A stretch of DNA of 64,000 bases from contig NZ_JBDJAC010000006.1 in assembly GCF_039652615.1 (NCBI RefSeq), positions 192,223-256,222 on the forward strand. The letters run 5' to 3'. Below the pieces are notes generated by a model. The model was not told the DNA's origin. It did not search any database and worked only from the letters and a program-made list of their open reading frames with translations. Positions 44,224 through 52,533 of this stretch are shown here, in pieces. The translations under genes and the position numbers were made by a program. Each line of letters starts with the position of its first letter. Within the stretch, counting starts at the first letter, position 1. The DNA is from Fulvimarina sp039652615 (lineage in GTDB: Bacteria > Pseudomonadota > Alphaproteobacteria > Rhizobiales > Rhizobiaceae).

Positions 44224-45165
44224 GTGTCCGATACAGACAGCCTCATCGATCGGCGTTCGCTCAGGCGCAAGGTGACCTTCTGGCGGGTTGCCGCTGTTGT
44301 GACGGTCATCGTCGCCATCGCGATCGGGGTGCTCGCCAATCTCGACACCCGATCTTCCGGCGAACAGATCGCACGGATTTCAATCGAGGGCGTGATCACC
44401 GAAGACCAGAAGATGCTCGAGCTTCTGGATCGATTGAGAACGGAAGACACCGTTCGCGCCGTCGTCATTCGGATCGACTCGCCGGGCGGAACGACGGTTG
44501 GCGGCGAATCGCTTTACGAAGCGGTGCGCAAGATCGCAGAGGTCAAGCCGGTCGCGGCAGAGGTGGGCACGCTTGCCGCCTCGGCGGGCTACATGGTAGC
44601 CGCCGCGACGGACCATATCGTCGCGCGAAGAACCTCGATCGTCGGCTCGATCGGCGTCCTGTTCCAATACGTGAATGCGTCCCAACTTTTGGACAATATC
44701 GGCGTGAAGGTTGATGCGGTAAAGTCGTCTCCCATCAAGGCCGAACCATCGCCATTCGGTCCGCCGCCGCCGGAAGCGCTGGCAATGATCGACGCCCTGA
44801 TCATGGATACCTACGACTGGTTCCGTGAGATCGTTGGAGAGCGCCGGGGACTGTCGCCTGCCGAACTCGATGCCGTGGACGACGCATCGGTTTTCTCGGG
44901 GCGCCAAGGGGTGCAACGTAAGCTTGTCGATGCGATAGGCGGTGAAGACATGGTGCGCCAATGGCTTGAAGAGGAAAGAGAAATTCCCGCCGGGCTGAAG
45001 TTCGTGGACCGTCAACCGGAAGACGAGAGCACGCCGTTTTCTTTTCTCTCGGCGAGTATTTCCGCTTTGGGAACTACAGTTGGCCTTACGGATAAGTCGA
45101 TTCCGGCCGCTCTTCGCGCTTTAGAGCTTGACGGGTTGGTCTCCCTCTGGCAGCCTTCAAATTAA
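44224..45165 (+). CDS. sppA: Signal peptide peptidase SppA, short type
   Basis: 313 residues. One N-terminal TM (about 18-38) and a periplasmic serine protease domain. Ser120 (AASAGYM) and Lys172 (SPIKAEPS) are the likely catalytic pair; they are 52 residues apart, as Ser147/Lys199 in Bacillus SppA. Cleaves signal peptides after release and may help membrane protein quality control. GTG at 44224 has GAGGAGC eight bases upstream. The short form acts as an octamer in other bacteria. Confidence 0.9.
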   Translation: MSDTDSLIDRRSLRRKVTFWRVAAVVTVIVAIAIGVLANLDTRSSGEQIARISIEGVITEDQKMLELLDRLRTEDTVRAVVIRIDSPGGTTVGGESLYEAVRKIAEVKPVAAEVGTLAASAGYMVAAATDHIVARRTSIVGSIGVLFQYVNASQLLDNIGVKVDAVKSSPIKAEPSPFGPPPPEALAMIDALIMDTYDWFREIVGERRGLSPAELDAVDDASVFSGRQGVQRKLVDAIGGEDMVRQWLEEEREIPAGLKFVDRQPEDESTPFSFLSASISALGTTVGLTDKSIPAALRALELDGLVSLWQPSN

Positions 45166-45253
45166 TGTGAACCTCCTGTTTCGGGTTTAATAGGTCGTTT
45201 GCGGATCGCGCCGTCGCGACGCGCGAACTGAGCGAACGAAAGGACTTAACATC

Positions 45254-45535
45254 GTGATCAAGTCGGAATTGGTTCAGGTCATTGCGAACCGGAATCCTCA
45301 TCTCTATCAGCGGGATGTGGAGCTGATCGTGAATGCGATCTTTGACGAGATCACTGAGGCGCTCTGCGAGTCCAATCGCGTCGAGCTTCGTGGTTTCGGG
45401 GCGTTTTCAGTAAAGAATCGCCCACCGCGCACCGGCCGTAATCCCCGCACGGGCGAAGCCGTCGAAGTCTCCGAAAAGTGGGTGCCGTTCTTTAAGCCGG
45501 GCAAGGAACTGCGTGAGCGCCTGAACGCCGATTAG
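45254..45535 (+). CDS. ihfB: Integration host factor, beta subunit
   Basis: 93 residues, with the DNA-binding arm PRTGRNPRTGEAVEV and the C-terminal FKPGKELRERL. Together with IhfA (not in this window) it bends DNA at promoters, recombination sites and origins, including sigma-54 promoters. GTG start preceded by AAGGA at nine bases. It follows sppA by 88 bp, an order seen in alphaproteobacteria. Confidence 0.95.
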   Translation: MIKSELVQVIANRNPHLYQRDVELIVNAIFDEITEALCESNRVELRGFGAFSVKNRPPRTGRNPRTGEAVEVSEKWVPFFKPGKELRERLNAD

Positions 45536-45853
45536 GTCCTCCGGCCCGTGGGCCGTCAACGTGTTGTCGTATCGGCCCCCGACGGCCCCCCAATTATCCA
45601 TCCCATGATCGTTCGATTGCCTGACGGAACCGGCCCGGCATCAGCCCCAGGGCCTTTTCGTTCCTTGCCGCCCGTATAACTCTCTTTGAGGGTGTTCCGG
45701 GTTTTCGATGGGGTCGGCGGCAGGTTTCATAAGCGATGCGATTGACAGACCGGCTCGGGGCGGCATTTCCTAAGCCATGAGCGCAGGTGACTCGTTTGTT
45801 GTCCCTGCGGCCACGAATTGAATGCCCGTCAAGGGGTGTGGAGAGTCTAAGAA
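45536..45853. other. Gene-free stretch after ihfB
   Basis: 318 bp. An inverted repeat GGGCCGTC/GACGGCCC at 45550-45588 (23-nt loop), 15 bp past the ihfB stop, may end transcription. The rest has no visible feature apart from the probable promoter of the LapA-like gene. Confidence 0.5.
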
Positions 45854-46264
45854 ATGATAGCCCGGGTCCTGACCGTCATCGTCCTGCTTGTCATCGCCAT
45901 TCCGGTGGTGACGTTCCTGGTCATCAATCGCGGCCCGGTCGATCTCACGCTCGATCCGTTCGGCACCATGCCGCAATTCACTTACGCGATTCCCCTCTCG
46001 CTGATCATCATCTGCTCGGCGCTCGCTGGCGTGATCCTCGGCTGTATCTTCACCTGGATCTCCGAAGGCCACTACCGTCGTGATTCCTGGCGCCGGAAAT
46101 TCGAGATGGAGAAGATGGAGCGCGAGAAGCAGGAGCAGGCCGAGGCCCTGAAGCGTCTGCGGCAGGAGCGCGTGGAGCGGGCAGACAGCGAGAGTGAACC
46201 CGCCCATCATCCGTCGATTGCCGGTGCGCCGACCGCGTCCTCGCGAATGATCCAGGCCAACTGA
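45854..46264 (+). CDS. LapA-domain (lipopolysaccharide assembly protein A-like) membrane protein
   Basis: 136 residues with TM helices at about 4-23 and 40-64 and the short LapA motif between them (VINRGPVDLTLDPFGTMPQFTYAIPLSLIIICSALAGVILGCI). The C-terminal half (70-110) is a charged helix (RRKFEMEKMEREKQEQAEALKRLRQERVER), likely a coiled coil, as in LapA proteins linked to LPS control by LapB. No LapB is seen nearby. It ends before a strong terminator. Confidence 0.78.
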   Translation: MIARVLTVIVLLVIAIPVVTFLVINRGPVDLTLDPFGTMPQFTYAIPLSLIIICSALAGVILGCIFTWISEGHYRRDSWRRKFEMEKMEREKQEQAEALKRLRQERVERADSESEPAHHPSIAGAPTASSRMIQAN

Positions 46265-46365
46265 TCACCGCTCAAGCGTTTCCATGAGCTTGCGAGCGCT
46301 GGACTGCCTGAGGGTATCGTCGCTCGCACCGAGCCACCATGGACACGAGCGATGAGCGTTCATGC

Positions 46366-46403
46366 AAAAAAGCCCGGCAATCCATCGATTGCCGGGCTTT
46401 TTT
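46366..46403. terminator. Bidirectional intrinsic terminator
   Basis: A perfect 17-bp stem (AAAAAAGCCCGGCAATC with GATTGCCGGGCTTTTTT) around a 4-nt loop. It ends the LapA-like gene on the plus strand and, in the other direction, the CoxG-like gene on the minus strand. Confidence 0.93.
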
Positions 46404-46420
46404 CTTCGTTGGCTTTATGC

Positions 46421-46530
46421 CGGTAGGCCTTTGAAAGCACCGATTTCGAAGGCTCGTCGGCAGCCCGAGCAGCTCATGAGCCCTGCGCCGGACGAGAATG
46501 GGCCAAGCGGCAATTCACGGGGCGGACGGT
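46421..46530 (+). repeat. Dispersed repeat family A, copy 4
   Basis: cggtaggcctttgaaagcac, then cagcccgagcagctcatgag, then CGGACGAGAAT ... GGCAATTCAC ... GGCGGACGG, the same three parts in the same order as copy 1 at 6739. Lies between the terminator at 46366 and the end of the CoxG-like gene. Confidence 0.7.
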
Positions 46531-46553
46531 CTTACGAGCCAAACGGCTTGAAC

Positions 46554-47033
46554 TCAGGCGCTGACGGTCTCGCCTTCCACCGTCGCATCCTCGCCGGCGA
46601 TCTTCTTGGCGAAGCAGTCGAAGAATTCCGACGACAGCTTCTTCGCCGTGGAATCGATGAGGCGACCGCCGAGCTGGGCCATCTTGCCGCCAACCTGGGC
46701 GTCGACCTCATAGGTCAGGATCGTCTCTTCGGGGCCGGCTTCCTGCAGATGAACGTCCGCGCGGCCCTTGGCGAAGCCGGCGATGCCGCCCTTGCCTTCG
46801 CCGACGATCGAATAGCTTTCCGGTGGGTTGATGTTTTCGAGCCGGACATCGCCTTTGAACGACACCTTCATCGGTCCGATCTTGACCTTGACCACCGCGT
46901 TCATCGTGTTGTCTTCGTTCATCTCCAGGCTCTCGCAACCCGGAATACACTGGCGCAGCGTCTCCGGATCGTTGAGTTCCTTCCACACCGTCTCGCGGCT
47001 GGCCGGTAAGCGGTATTCGCCCTTGAGTTCCAT
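46554..47033 (-). CDS. CoxG-like SRPBCC-family protein
   Basis: 159 residues of the CO-dehydrogenase-subunit-G (CoxG) family. MELKGEYRLPASRETVWKELNDPETLRQCIPGCESLE is the family start; GEGKGGIAGFAKGRADVHLQE and YEVDAQVGGKMAQLGGRLIDSTAKKL follow. CoxG-like proteins recruit or insert partners at the membrane for molybdenum hydroxylases in some species; here no cox genes are near, so the role is open. GGGAGG lies before ATG 47033. Stand-alone gene. Confidence 0.85.
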   Translation of the reverse strand: MELKGEYRLPASRETVWKELNDPETLRQCIPGCESLEMNEDNTMNAVVKVKIGPMKVSFKGDVRLENINPPESYSIVGEGKGGIAGFAKGRADVHLQEAGPEETILTYEVDAQVGGKMAQLGGRLIDSTAKKLSSEFFDCFAKKIAGEDATVEGETVSA

Positions 47034-47156
47034 GAGTTCCTCCCAGTCAAGAATTCGATGCGACGGCACGACTTGTCGCACTTAGGCCTAGTTTCCTCTC
47101 TTTGACCGCTTTGCCAAGGGTAAAACCAACGTTTATGCAGCGCATTGAACCAAAGA

Positions 47157-48278
47157 ATGACATCGGCCCCCGATAGAAAAGGTGGTGAGCGCGTGGCGCG
47201 TGGACGCGGAAAAGCAGATGCCAAACAAGGCCGTGCGAACGACCGACCGCCGCGCCGCGATGGTTCGGCGCGCGCGCGGAGCGAGGGGGAGAAGCCGAAG
47301 GCGCGCGCCCAGCCCAAACCCGAAACAGGGGCAGGGTCCGCGCCGCGCGAGCGGATCGATGTCCCGGCGCCGGTCGGCGAGCGTCCCGCTCTTAAGGCTC
47401 CCGTCATCCTCACGGTCGCACCGAACGAGGACTATGCCCTGATCGATTCCGGTGCGGGCGAAAAGCTGGAACGCTACGGCCCGCTCACCATTCGGCGGCC
47501 GGAAAATCAGGCGATCTGGCCACGGCGCGTTTCGAGCGCCGATTGGGACCGCGCCGATGCGATCTTCACCGGCGACACGGATGAGGAGGGCACCGGGCGC
47601 TGGCGCTTCACGGGCGAGGCGCTTGGCGAGACCTGGCCGCTCGCCTATGACGGGCTGGCGTTTCATGGCCGTTTCACGAGCTTTCGCCATACCGGCGTCT
47701 TTCCCGAACAGGCAGCCCACTGGGCCTTCGTCGACGAGACGGTCCGCGCGTCCAGGCGTCCGGTCAGGCTCCTCAATCTGTTCGGCTATACGGGGCTCGC
47801 CTCGCTGGTCGCGGCACGGGCAGGGGCCGAGGTGACCCATGTGGACGCCTCCAAGAAGGCGATCGGCTGGGCGCGCGAGAACCAGGCGCTGGCGGAGTTG
47901 GACGATGCGCCGATCCGCTGGATCTGCGAGGATGCGGTGCGCTATTGCGAACGAGAGGTGAAACGGGGCAATCGCTATGATGGGATCTTGCTCGATCCGC
48001 CGAAATTCGGGCGCGGGCCGAAGGGCGAGGTCTGGCAGATTCTCGAAGACCTGCCCTATCTTCTTGGTCTCGTGCGCATGCTCCTGTCCGACAAGGCCCT
48101 GTTCGCGATCCTGACGGCCTATTCGATCCGCTCGTCTTTCTACTCGATCGCCGAGCTCGCCCGCGAGGAGTTTCGCGGTATGGGGGGCCGGATCGAAGCC
48201 GGTGAACTTCTCATCGCCGAAGAGGGTGCGGATGCGCGCCTTCTTTCGACCTCTCTCTTTGCACGCTGGACAGCCTGA
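47157..48278 (+). CDS. Class I SAM-dependent rRNA methyltransferase (RlmI/RsmD-like)
   Basis: About 373 residues. The first 70 are basic and disordered (RGRGKADAKQGRANDRPPRR), likely for RNA binding. The methyltransferase domain has LLNLFGYTGLASLVAARAGAEVTHVDASKKAIGWARENQAL as motif I to II and GILLDPPKFGRGPKGEVWQ (DPPKF) as the catalytic motif IV typical of RlmI-type m5C/23S enzymes. No PUA domain is apparent. ATG 47157 is one choice; GTG 47193 and TTG 47145 are others. Followed three bases later by the TrmH-type methyltransferase gene. Confidence 0.85.
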   Translation: MTSAPDRKGGERVARGRGKADAKQGRANDRPPRRDGSARARSEGEKPKARAQPKPETGAGSAPRERIDVPAPVGERPALKAPVILTVAPNEDYALIDSGAGEKLERYGPLTIRRPENQAIWPRRVSSADWDRADAIFTGDTDEEGTGRWRFTGEALGETWPLAYDGLAFHGRFTSFRHTGVFPEQAAHWAFVDETVRASRRPVRLLNLFGYTGLASLVAARAGAEVTHVDASKKAIGWARENQALAELDDAPIRWICEDAVRYCEREVKRGNRYDGILLDPPKFGRGPKGEVWQILEDLPYLLGLVRMLLSDKALFAILTAYSIRSSFYSIAELAREEFRGMGGRIEAGELLIAEEGADARLLSTSLFARWTA

Positions 48279-48280
48279 CG

Positions 48281-49135
48281 ATGAACACCGGACATGACGC
48301 GCCACGGCGCAGTATCTCCTCTCCCGGCCGGGTGAAGGAGATTTCGAGCACCGCCAATCCGATCGTCAAGGATATCCGCGCGCTCGTTCAGAAGAAGCAC
48401 CGGGACGAGACCGGTCTGTTTCTCGCAGAAGGCCTGAAGCTCGTGATCGACGCGCTCGATGCGGGCTGGGAGATCGAGACCCTCGTGGTGGCGCGCGCCG
48501 CGCAGGACAGCGCGCTTCTGCAGAAGACGGCCTCCCGCACGGTGGCCCTCGGTGCCGACCTGATCGAGGCCAATCACAAGGTGCTGGAGGCGATCACCCG
48601 GCGCGACAATCCGCAGAACGCCGTTGGGGTCTTCAAGAAGAAGACGGTCCCGATCGAGAGCCTCGCGCCGAAGCCCAACGAGGTTCTCGTCGCCCTCGAC
48701 CGCGTACGCGATCCCGGCAATCTCGGCACCGTGCTGCGGACGGCGGACGCAGTCGGCGCAAAGGGCGTCGTTCTCGTCGGCGAAACCGTCGATCCGTTTT
48801 CCCTGGAAGCGGTCCGCGCCACCATGGGCTCGATCTTCGCGGTGCCGGTGTCACGGGTGAGCGAAGCCGCCTTCATCGACTGGCGCGCGGGCTGCAAGGC
48901 ACCCCTGATCGGAACCCACATGAGCGGGGCGACCGATTATCGGGCGCCGGATTACGGCTCGAAGGGCAGCGTTCTCGTGATGGGAAATGAGCAGGCCGGT
49001 CTCACCGATGCCCTTGCGAAGGCCTGCGATACCCTCGTGCGCATTCCGCAGGTTGGACGGGCCGACAGCCTCAATCTCGCCGTCGCCACGGGTGTCATGC
49101 TGTTCGAGGCAAGGCGCGGAAGTCTGGAGTTGTAA
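48281..49135 (+). CDS. TrmH/SpoU-family RNA 2'-O-methyltransferase
   Basis: 284 residues: a small substrate-binding N-terminal domain (VKEISSTANPIVKDIRALVQKKHRDETGLFLAEGLKLV) then the SPOUT knot domain with ALDRVRDPGNLGTVLRTADAVGAKGVVL, EAVRATMGSIFAVPV, LVMGNEQAGLT and VRIPQVGRADSLNLAVATGVMLF, the three SPOUT motifs. This matches RlmB/YacO-type enzymes that methylate 2'-O of rRNA or tRNA; the exact base is unknown. Stop overlaps lspA start by one base. Conserved cluster with lspA. Confidence 0.9.
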   Translation: MNTGHDAPRRSISSPGRVKEISSTANPIVKDIRALVQKKHRDETGLFLAEGLKLVIDALDAGWEIETLVVARAAQDSALLQKTASRTVALGADLIEANHKVLEAITRRDNPQNAVGVFKKKTVPIESLAPKPNEVLVALDRVRDPGNLGTVLRTADAVGAKGVVLVGETVDPFSLEAVRATMGSIFAVPVSRVSEAAFIDWRAGCKAPLIGTHMSGATDYRAPDYGSKGSVLVMGNEQAGLTDALAKACDTLVRIPQVGRADSLNLAVATGVMLFEARRGSLEL

Positions 49136-49641
49136 TGCGCTCGCGTAATCTCTTTTGGGTCAATGTGTCCCTCGTGGTCCTTGCCGTGGTTCTCGATCAG
49201 GCGGTGAAGGCGATCGTCGTCGCCACGATGCCGCTCGGCTACGAAATCCCGATCCTGCCGTTCCTGTCGCTGCTCCATGCCCGCAATACCGGGATCGCAT
49301 TCTCGATGTTCGCCGGCACCGGCCCGCTGGGCCTTGCCCTTCTGGCCGGGGTGGTCCTCGTCGGTGTTCTCTATCTCTGGATCAAGACACCGGCCGATCG
49401 GAAGCTGACCCACTTCGCCCTGGCCATGGTCGTGGGCGGCGCGATCGGCAACCTCATCGATCGGCTGTTTCTCGGCTATGTCGTCGATTATGTATTCTTC
49501 CACACACCGCTCTTCGAATTCGCCGTGTTCAATCTCGCGGACAGCTTCATCAGTGTCGGCGCGATCGTGATCGTCCTCGACGAACTCGTGCTGGCACCCC
49601 TCAAGGAGCGCCGGATGAAGCGCGAGCGCGCATCTGATTGA
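49135..49641 (+). CDS. lspA: Lipoprotein signal peptidase II
   Basis: 168 residues, four TM helices. It cuts the signal peptide of prolipoproteins after diacylglyceryl attachment. RNTGIAFSM, GGAIGNLIDRLFLGYVVDYV and FNLADSFISVG are its motifs; Asp118 and Asp136 are the likely catalytic pair. Its start overlaps the upstream methyltransferase stop. Confidence 0.96.
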   Translation: MRSRNLFWVNVSLVVLAVVLDQAVKAIVVATMPLGYEIPILPFLSLLHARNTGIAFSMFAGTGPLGLALLAGVVLVGVLYLWIKTPADRKLTHFALAMVVGGAIGNLIDRLFLGYVVDYVFFHTPLFEFAVFNLADSFISVGAIVIVLDELVLAPLKERRMKRERASD

Positions 49642-49708
49642 CTTCCGCGAGGGATGCCCTTCCTCCACCATGACGACGGAAACGGTTTCATAAAAAGGGA
49701 GGCAAGTC

Positions 49709-50698
49709 ATGGCCGATACGTTTCGGGCAGTGCTGATCAGCCGCGACGAGGACAAGAACCAGTCGGTCGAGATGACCGAACTCGGCTTCGACGACCTGAT
49801 GGAAGGCGATGTCGATATCCGGGTCGAAGCCTCCACGATCAATTACAAGGACGGCCTCGCAATCACCGGCAAGTCGCCGATCGTGCGCCGGTGGCCGATG
49901 ATCCCCGGTATCGATCTCGCGGGCGAGGTCATCGAATCCCGGAATGCGGACTGGAAGCCGGGCGACAAGGTCGTTCTCAACGGCTGGGGCCTTTCCGAGA
50001 CCCATTTCGGCGGTTATTCCGAGCGCGCCCGGGTGAAGGGCGAATGGCTGGTCAGGCTGCCCGAGGCCTTCTCGGTGAAGGATGCCATGGCGATCGGAAC
50101 GGCTGGCTACACGGCCATGCTTTCGGTTCTGGCCCTCGAGGATTCCGGTGTGAAGCCCGAAGATGGACCGGTCATCGTGTCCGGTGCCACAGGCGGGGTC
50201 GGGTCGGTCGCCATTTCCGTCCTTTCCAAGCTTGGCTGGGACGTGATCGCCGTCACGGGGCGGTCGTCTGAGTCCCAGTATCTGAAAGAACTCGGAGCCT
50301 CCGAGATCATGGATCGCTCCGAGCTTTCGGAAAAAGGCAAGCCGCTCGAAAAGGAACGGTGGGCGGCCGGCGTCGACTGCGTGGGTTCGCACACCCTCGT
50401 CAACATGCTGGCCGGCACGAAGCGCGGCGGCAGCGTCACGGCCTGTGGTCTTGCCCAGGGGTTCGATCTGCCGGCGACCGTGATGCCGTTCATCCTCAGG
50501 GGCATCTCGCTGCACGGCATCGATTCGGTGATGGCTCCGAAGGCACGCCGCGAAGAGGCCTGGCAGCGCCTGGCGAGCGATCTCGACAAGGCCAAGCTGA
50601 AGGAAATCTCGTCCGAAGTGTCGTTCGATGAGGTCATCGACACCGCCAAATCGCTGATCGACGGCAAGGTGCGCGGCCGCGTGATCGTCAATATCTGA
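49709..50698 (+). CDS. acuI: Acrylyl-CoA reductase-type (AcuI/YhdH) oxidoreductase
   Basis: 329 residues of the MDR superfamily without zinc-binding cysteines. TFRAVLISRDEDKNQSVEMTELGFDDLMEGDV, then VSGATGGVGSVAISVLSKLGWDVIAVTGR (NADPH-binding), SGYRG-type C-terminus absent. The best fit is the AcuI/YhdH subfamily, reducing acryloyl-CoA to propionyl-CoA, which detoxifies acrylate from DMSP or 3-hydroxypropionate. No DMSP gene is nearby. A hairpin GCGGCGCCT/AGGTGCCGC (50729-50756) follows. Confidence 0.82.
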   Translation: MADTFRAVLISRDEDKNQSVEMTELGFDDLMEGDVDIRVEASTINYKDGLAITGKSPIVRRWPMIPGIDLAGEVIESRNADWKPGDKVVLNGWGLSETHFGGYSERARVKGEWLVRLPEAFSVKDAMAIGTAGYTAMLSVLALEDSGVKPEDGPVIVSGATGGVGSVAISVLSKLGWDVIAVTGRSSESQYLKELGASEIMDRSELSEKGKPLEKERWAAGVDCVGSHTLVNMLAGTKRGGSVTACGLAQGFDLPATVMPFILRGISLHGIDSVMAPKARREEAWQRLASDLDKAKLKEISSEVSFDEVIDTAKSLIDGKVRGRVIVNI

Positions 50699-50728
50699 TC
50701 GGTTTCCCTGAAGTTTCGGATCTTTGTT

Positions 50729-50756
50729 GCGGCGCCTCCTACGAAGAAGGTGCCGC
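50729..50756 (+). terminator. Weak hairpin downstream of the AcuI-type gene
   Basis: GCGGCGCCT/AGGTGCCGC with one G-T pair, 10-nt loop and no T run; a partial terminator at best. The rest of the 242-bp gap to olsB shows nothing. Confidence 0.4.
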
Positions 50757-50940
50757 CACAGTGTTGCTGCGCCATTGAAATCCGGGCCTGACATTGCCAC
50801 TGTGCATCGACACTCGGGAACGCGTGGGAGTGTTGTTCGTTTTTCTTGACGACGAAGCTTTCACGAGTGCCCGTCACGGGAATGTCGCCGAAACAGGCTA
50901 AGCGGGCCGCGTTTGTATCTTTGGGTTGGAATTGATCAAG

Positions 50941-51879
50941 ATGTCTGCAATCGCTGAGACCGCGCGGACCACGCCGCTGACAAGAAGCGGCAGCGAGCCC
51001 TCCACCTTTCCCGGCGCCGGCTTTTTCACGCGCGGAATGCCTGCAAAGATCAAGCATCTGGCGACCCGCTTCGATCAGGAGACGCCGGTGCTCGGCTGTA
51101 TCGGTTCGCTGGAGGTCCGCCTCGCACGTTCGCCGGCGGAAGTGAAGGCTGCCCAACAGCTACGCTATCATGTGTTCTACGAGGAGATGAGCGCGAAGCC
51201 CTCGCGGGTCCAGCAGTTGACCCGGCGCGACAAGGACGGCTTCGACCGTTACTGCGACCACCTCCTCGTTATCGATCGCGATCGCACCGGGCCCATCAGC
51301 GAGCGCATCGTCGGTACTTATCGCCTGATGCGCGAGAGCGGCGCTCGGCTCGCAGGCGGCTTCTACACGGCAAGCGAATTCGACATCGCGCCGATGCTCG
51401 CCCGTCATTCCGGGCGCAAGTTTCTTGAGCTTGGCCGATCCTGCGTTCTCAAGAACTATCGCGGCAAGCGCACCGTCGAGCTGTTGTGGCAGGGCATCTG
51501 GGCCTATGTCATCGCCCACGATATCGACGTTCTGTTCGGCTGCGCCTCCATCGAAGGCACCGATCCGGAAAAAATCGCCAATTCGCTCTCCTTCCTTCGC
51601 GAGGCAGCTCCCGCGCCGGCTGAATGGCACGTGCGTGCGCTTCAGCATCGCGGAACCTTCGCGAGCGAGGAAGTTGTCGCTGTCGATCCAAAACGGGCTC
51701 TTGCCGGGCTTCCGCCCCTGTTGAAGGGCTATCTTCGGCTCGGCGGCTGTATCGGCGAGGGAGCGGTCGTCGACGAACAGTTTGGCACGACCGATGTGCT
51801 GATTGTCCTGCCGCGCGAGCGCATCAATCCGCGCTACGTCAACTATTACGGCACGGATGCAGGCCGTTTCGCGGCCTGA
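50941..51879 (+). CDS. olsB: L-ornithine N-alpha-acyltransferase (OlsB)
   Basis: 312 residues of the hemolysin/GNAT fold family. The first step of ornithine-lipid synthesis: moves a 3-hydroxyacyl chain from acyl-ACP to ornithine. QLRYHVFYEEMSAKPS and FLELGRSCVLKNYRGKRTVELLWQGI are the family motifs. The second enzyme, OlsA, is not in the window. Ornithine lipids replace phospholipids under phosphate shortage, so a link with PhoB is plausible. No Pho box was found upstream. ATG 50941 is used; TTG 50926 is possible. Confidence 0.88.
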   Translation: MSAIAETARTTPLTRSGSEPSTFPGAGFFTRGMPAKIKHLATRFDQETPVLGCIGSLEVRLARSPAEVKAAQQLRYHVFYEEMSAKPSRVQQLTRRDKDGFDRYCDHLLVIDRDRTGPISERIVGTYRLMRESGARLAGGFYTASEFDIAPMLARHSGRKFLELGRSCVLKNYRGKRTVELLWQGIWAYVIAHDIDVLFGCASIEGTDPEKIANSLSFLREAAPAPAEWHVRALQHRGTFASEEVVAVDPKRALAGLPPLLKGYLRLGGCIGEGAVVDEQFGTTDVLIVLPRERINPRYVNYYGTDAGRFAA

Positions 51880-51897
51880 CCAAAATCCTTATCGGGT

Positions 51898-52230
51898 TCA
51901 GATCGATTCGGGGTTATTCGCCATAAAAGCAGCGATAGGCGACATAGGCATCACGAATGCCGCGCGATCGATACTGGCTTTGCCACCGATTGGCATCGCC
52001 GCGCGATCCTGGGCCGATCGCAACGACCCAAAGCCCTTTGCCGCATTCGGGCTGTCCGACGAGTCGAGCCCCCAGGCAGAGCCGCCGATCCGGCTCGCAC
52101 GGTTGTCGGCGGCGCTGAAACTCGAAAACGCGCCCGCGAAGGCGAAGTAGCCGCAGCTGTCCGCCGCTTGGGAAGAGGTGGCGAAGAACGCGGTACTGAC
52201 CAGAGCTGCAGCGACGATCCAGTGTTTCAT
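51898..52230 (-). CDS. Secreted SPOR-like small protein, conserved tail in the -1 frame
   Basis: ATG 52230 (AGGGGCAGGA upstream) opens a signal peptide (MKHWIVAAALVSTAFFATSS) and a Gly/Ser/Ala-rich region with CGYFAFAGAF. The zero frame runs 110 residues to 51898; after residue 66 its tail is of poor character. At codons 64-66 the sequence is A-AAG-GGC, a X_XXY_YYZ slippery heptamer (52039-52033). A -1 shift there gives a 105-residue product ending at 51916-51914, with a coherent tail that starts LWVVAIGPGS and ends DAYVAYRCFYGE, rich in Tyr/Arg like SPOR-type modules. Either programmed -1 frameshifting or a one-base loss (mutation or assembly error) explains it. The gene is convergent with olsB. 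Confidence 0.62.
   Translation of the reverse strand: MKHWIVAAALVSTAFFATSSQAADSCGYFAFAGAFSSFSAADNRASRIGGSAWGLDSSDSPNAAKGFGSLRSAQDRAAMPIGGKASIDRAAFVMPMSPIAAFMANNPESI
52033..52039 (-). other. Slippery heptamer A_AAG_GGC
   Basis: On the minus strand, AAAGGGC in the zero-frame phase A_AAG_GGC (third base of codon 64, codons 65 and 66). Slipping by one base would keep Lys and Gly pairing (AAA, GGG). See the gene entry at 51898-52230. Confidence 0.5.
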
Positions 52231-52462
52231 TCCTGCCCCTTTATCTGACACCGTCCCCGCGCAAAAAGAATGCCTCTGTGACCGGCCTATGACAAGCCGC
52301 AAGGTACGCTTGGCTCTCGCAAGGGATGCAATTGGCCTTCGCGCATTTGAATAATTTTTCATGTCGACGCCTAAATATTAGACATCGTCTTATGATGCCA
52401 ATCTGTGGATCATGTGCCTGAAAGTTTGGCAATAGCGTTGCACTGCAGCGCGAAACGCGCTG

Positions 52463-52478
52463 TGGCACGCCGCTTGCT
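52463..52478 (+). promoter_or_regulatory. Sigma-54 promoter of the urt operon
   Basis: TGGCAC, five bases (GCCGC), TTGCT: an exact match to the -24/-12 consensus with correct spacing. It is 55 bp upstream of the urtA ATG and is inside the gene-free stretch 52231-52533. NtrC-type activators usually control urea uptake; a clear NtrC site was not seen. Confidence 0.9.
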
Positions 52479-52533
52479 TTCAGTCCTGCAACCCCGCCGC
52501 GACGAGCGGGAGGTCAAGCAGGAGAGAGCACAC

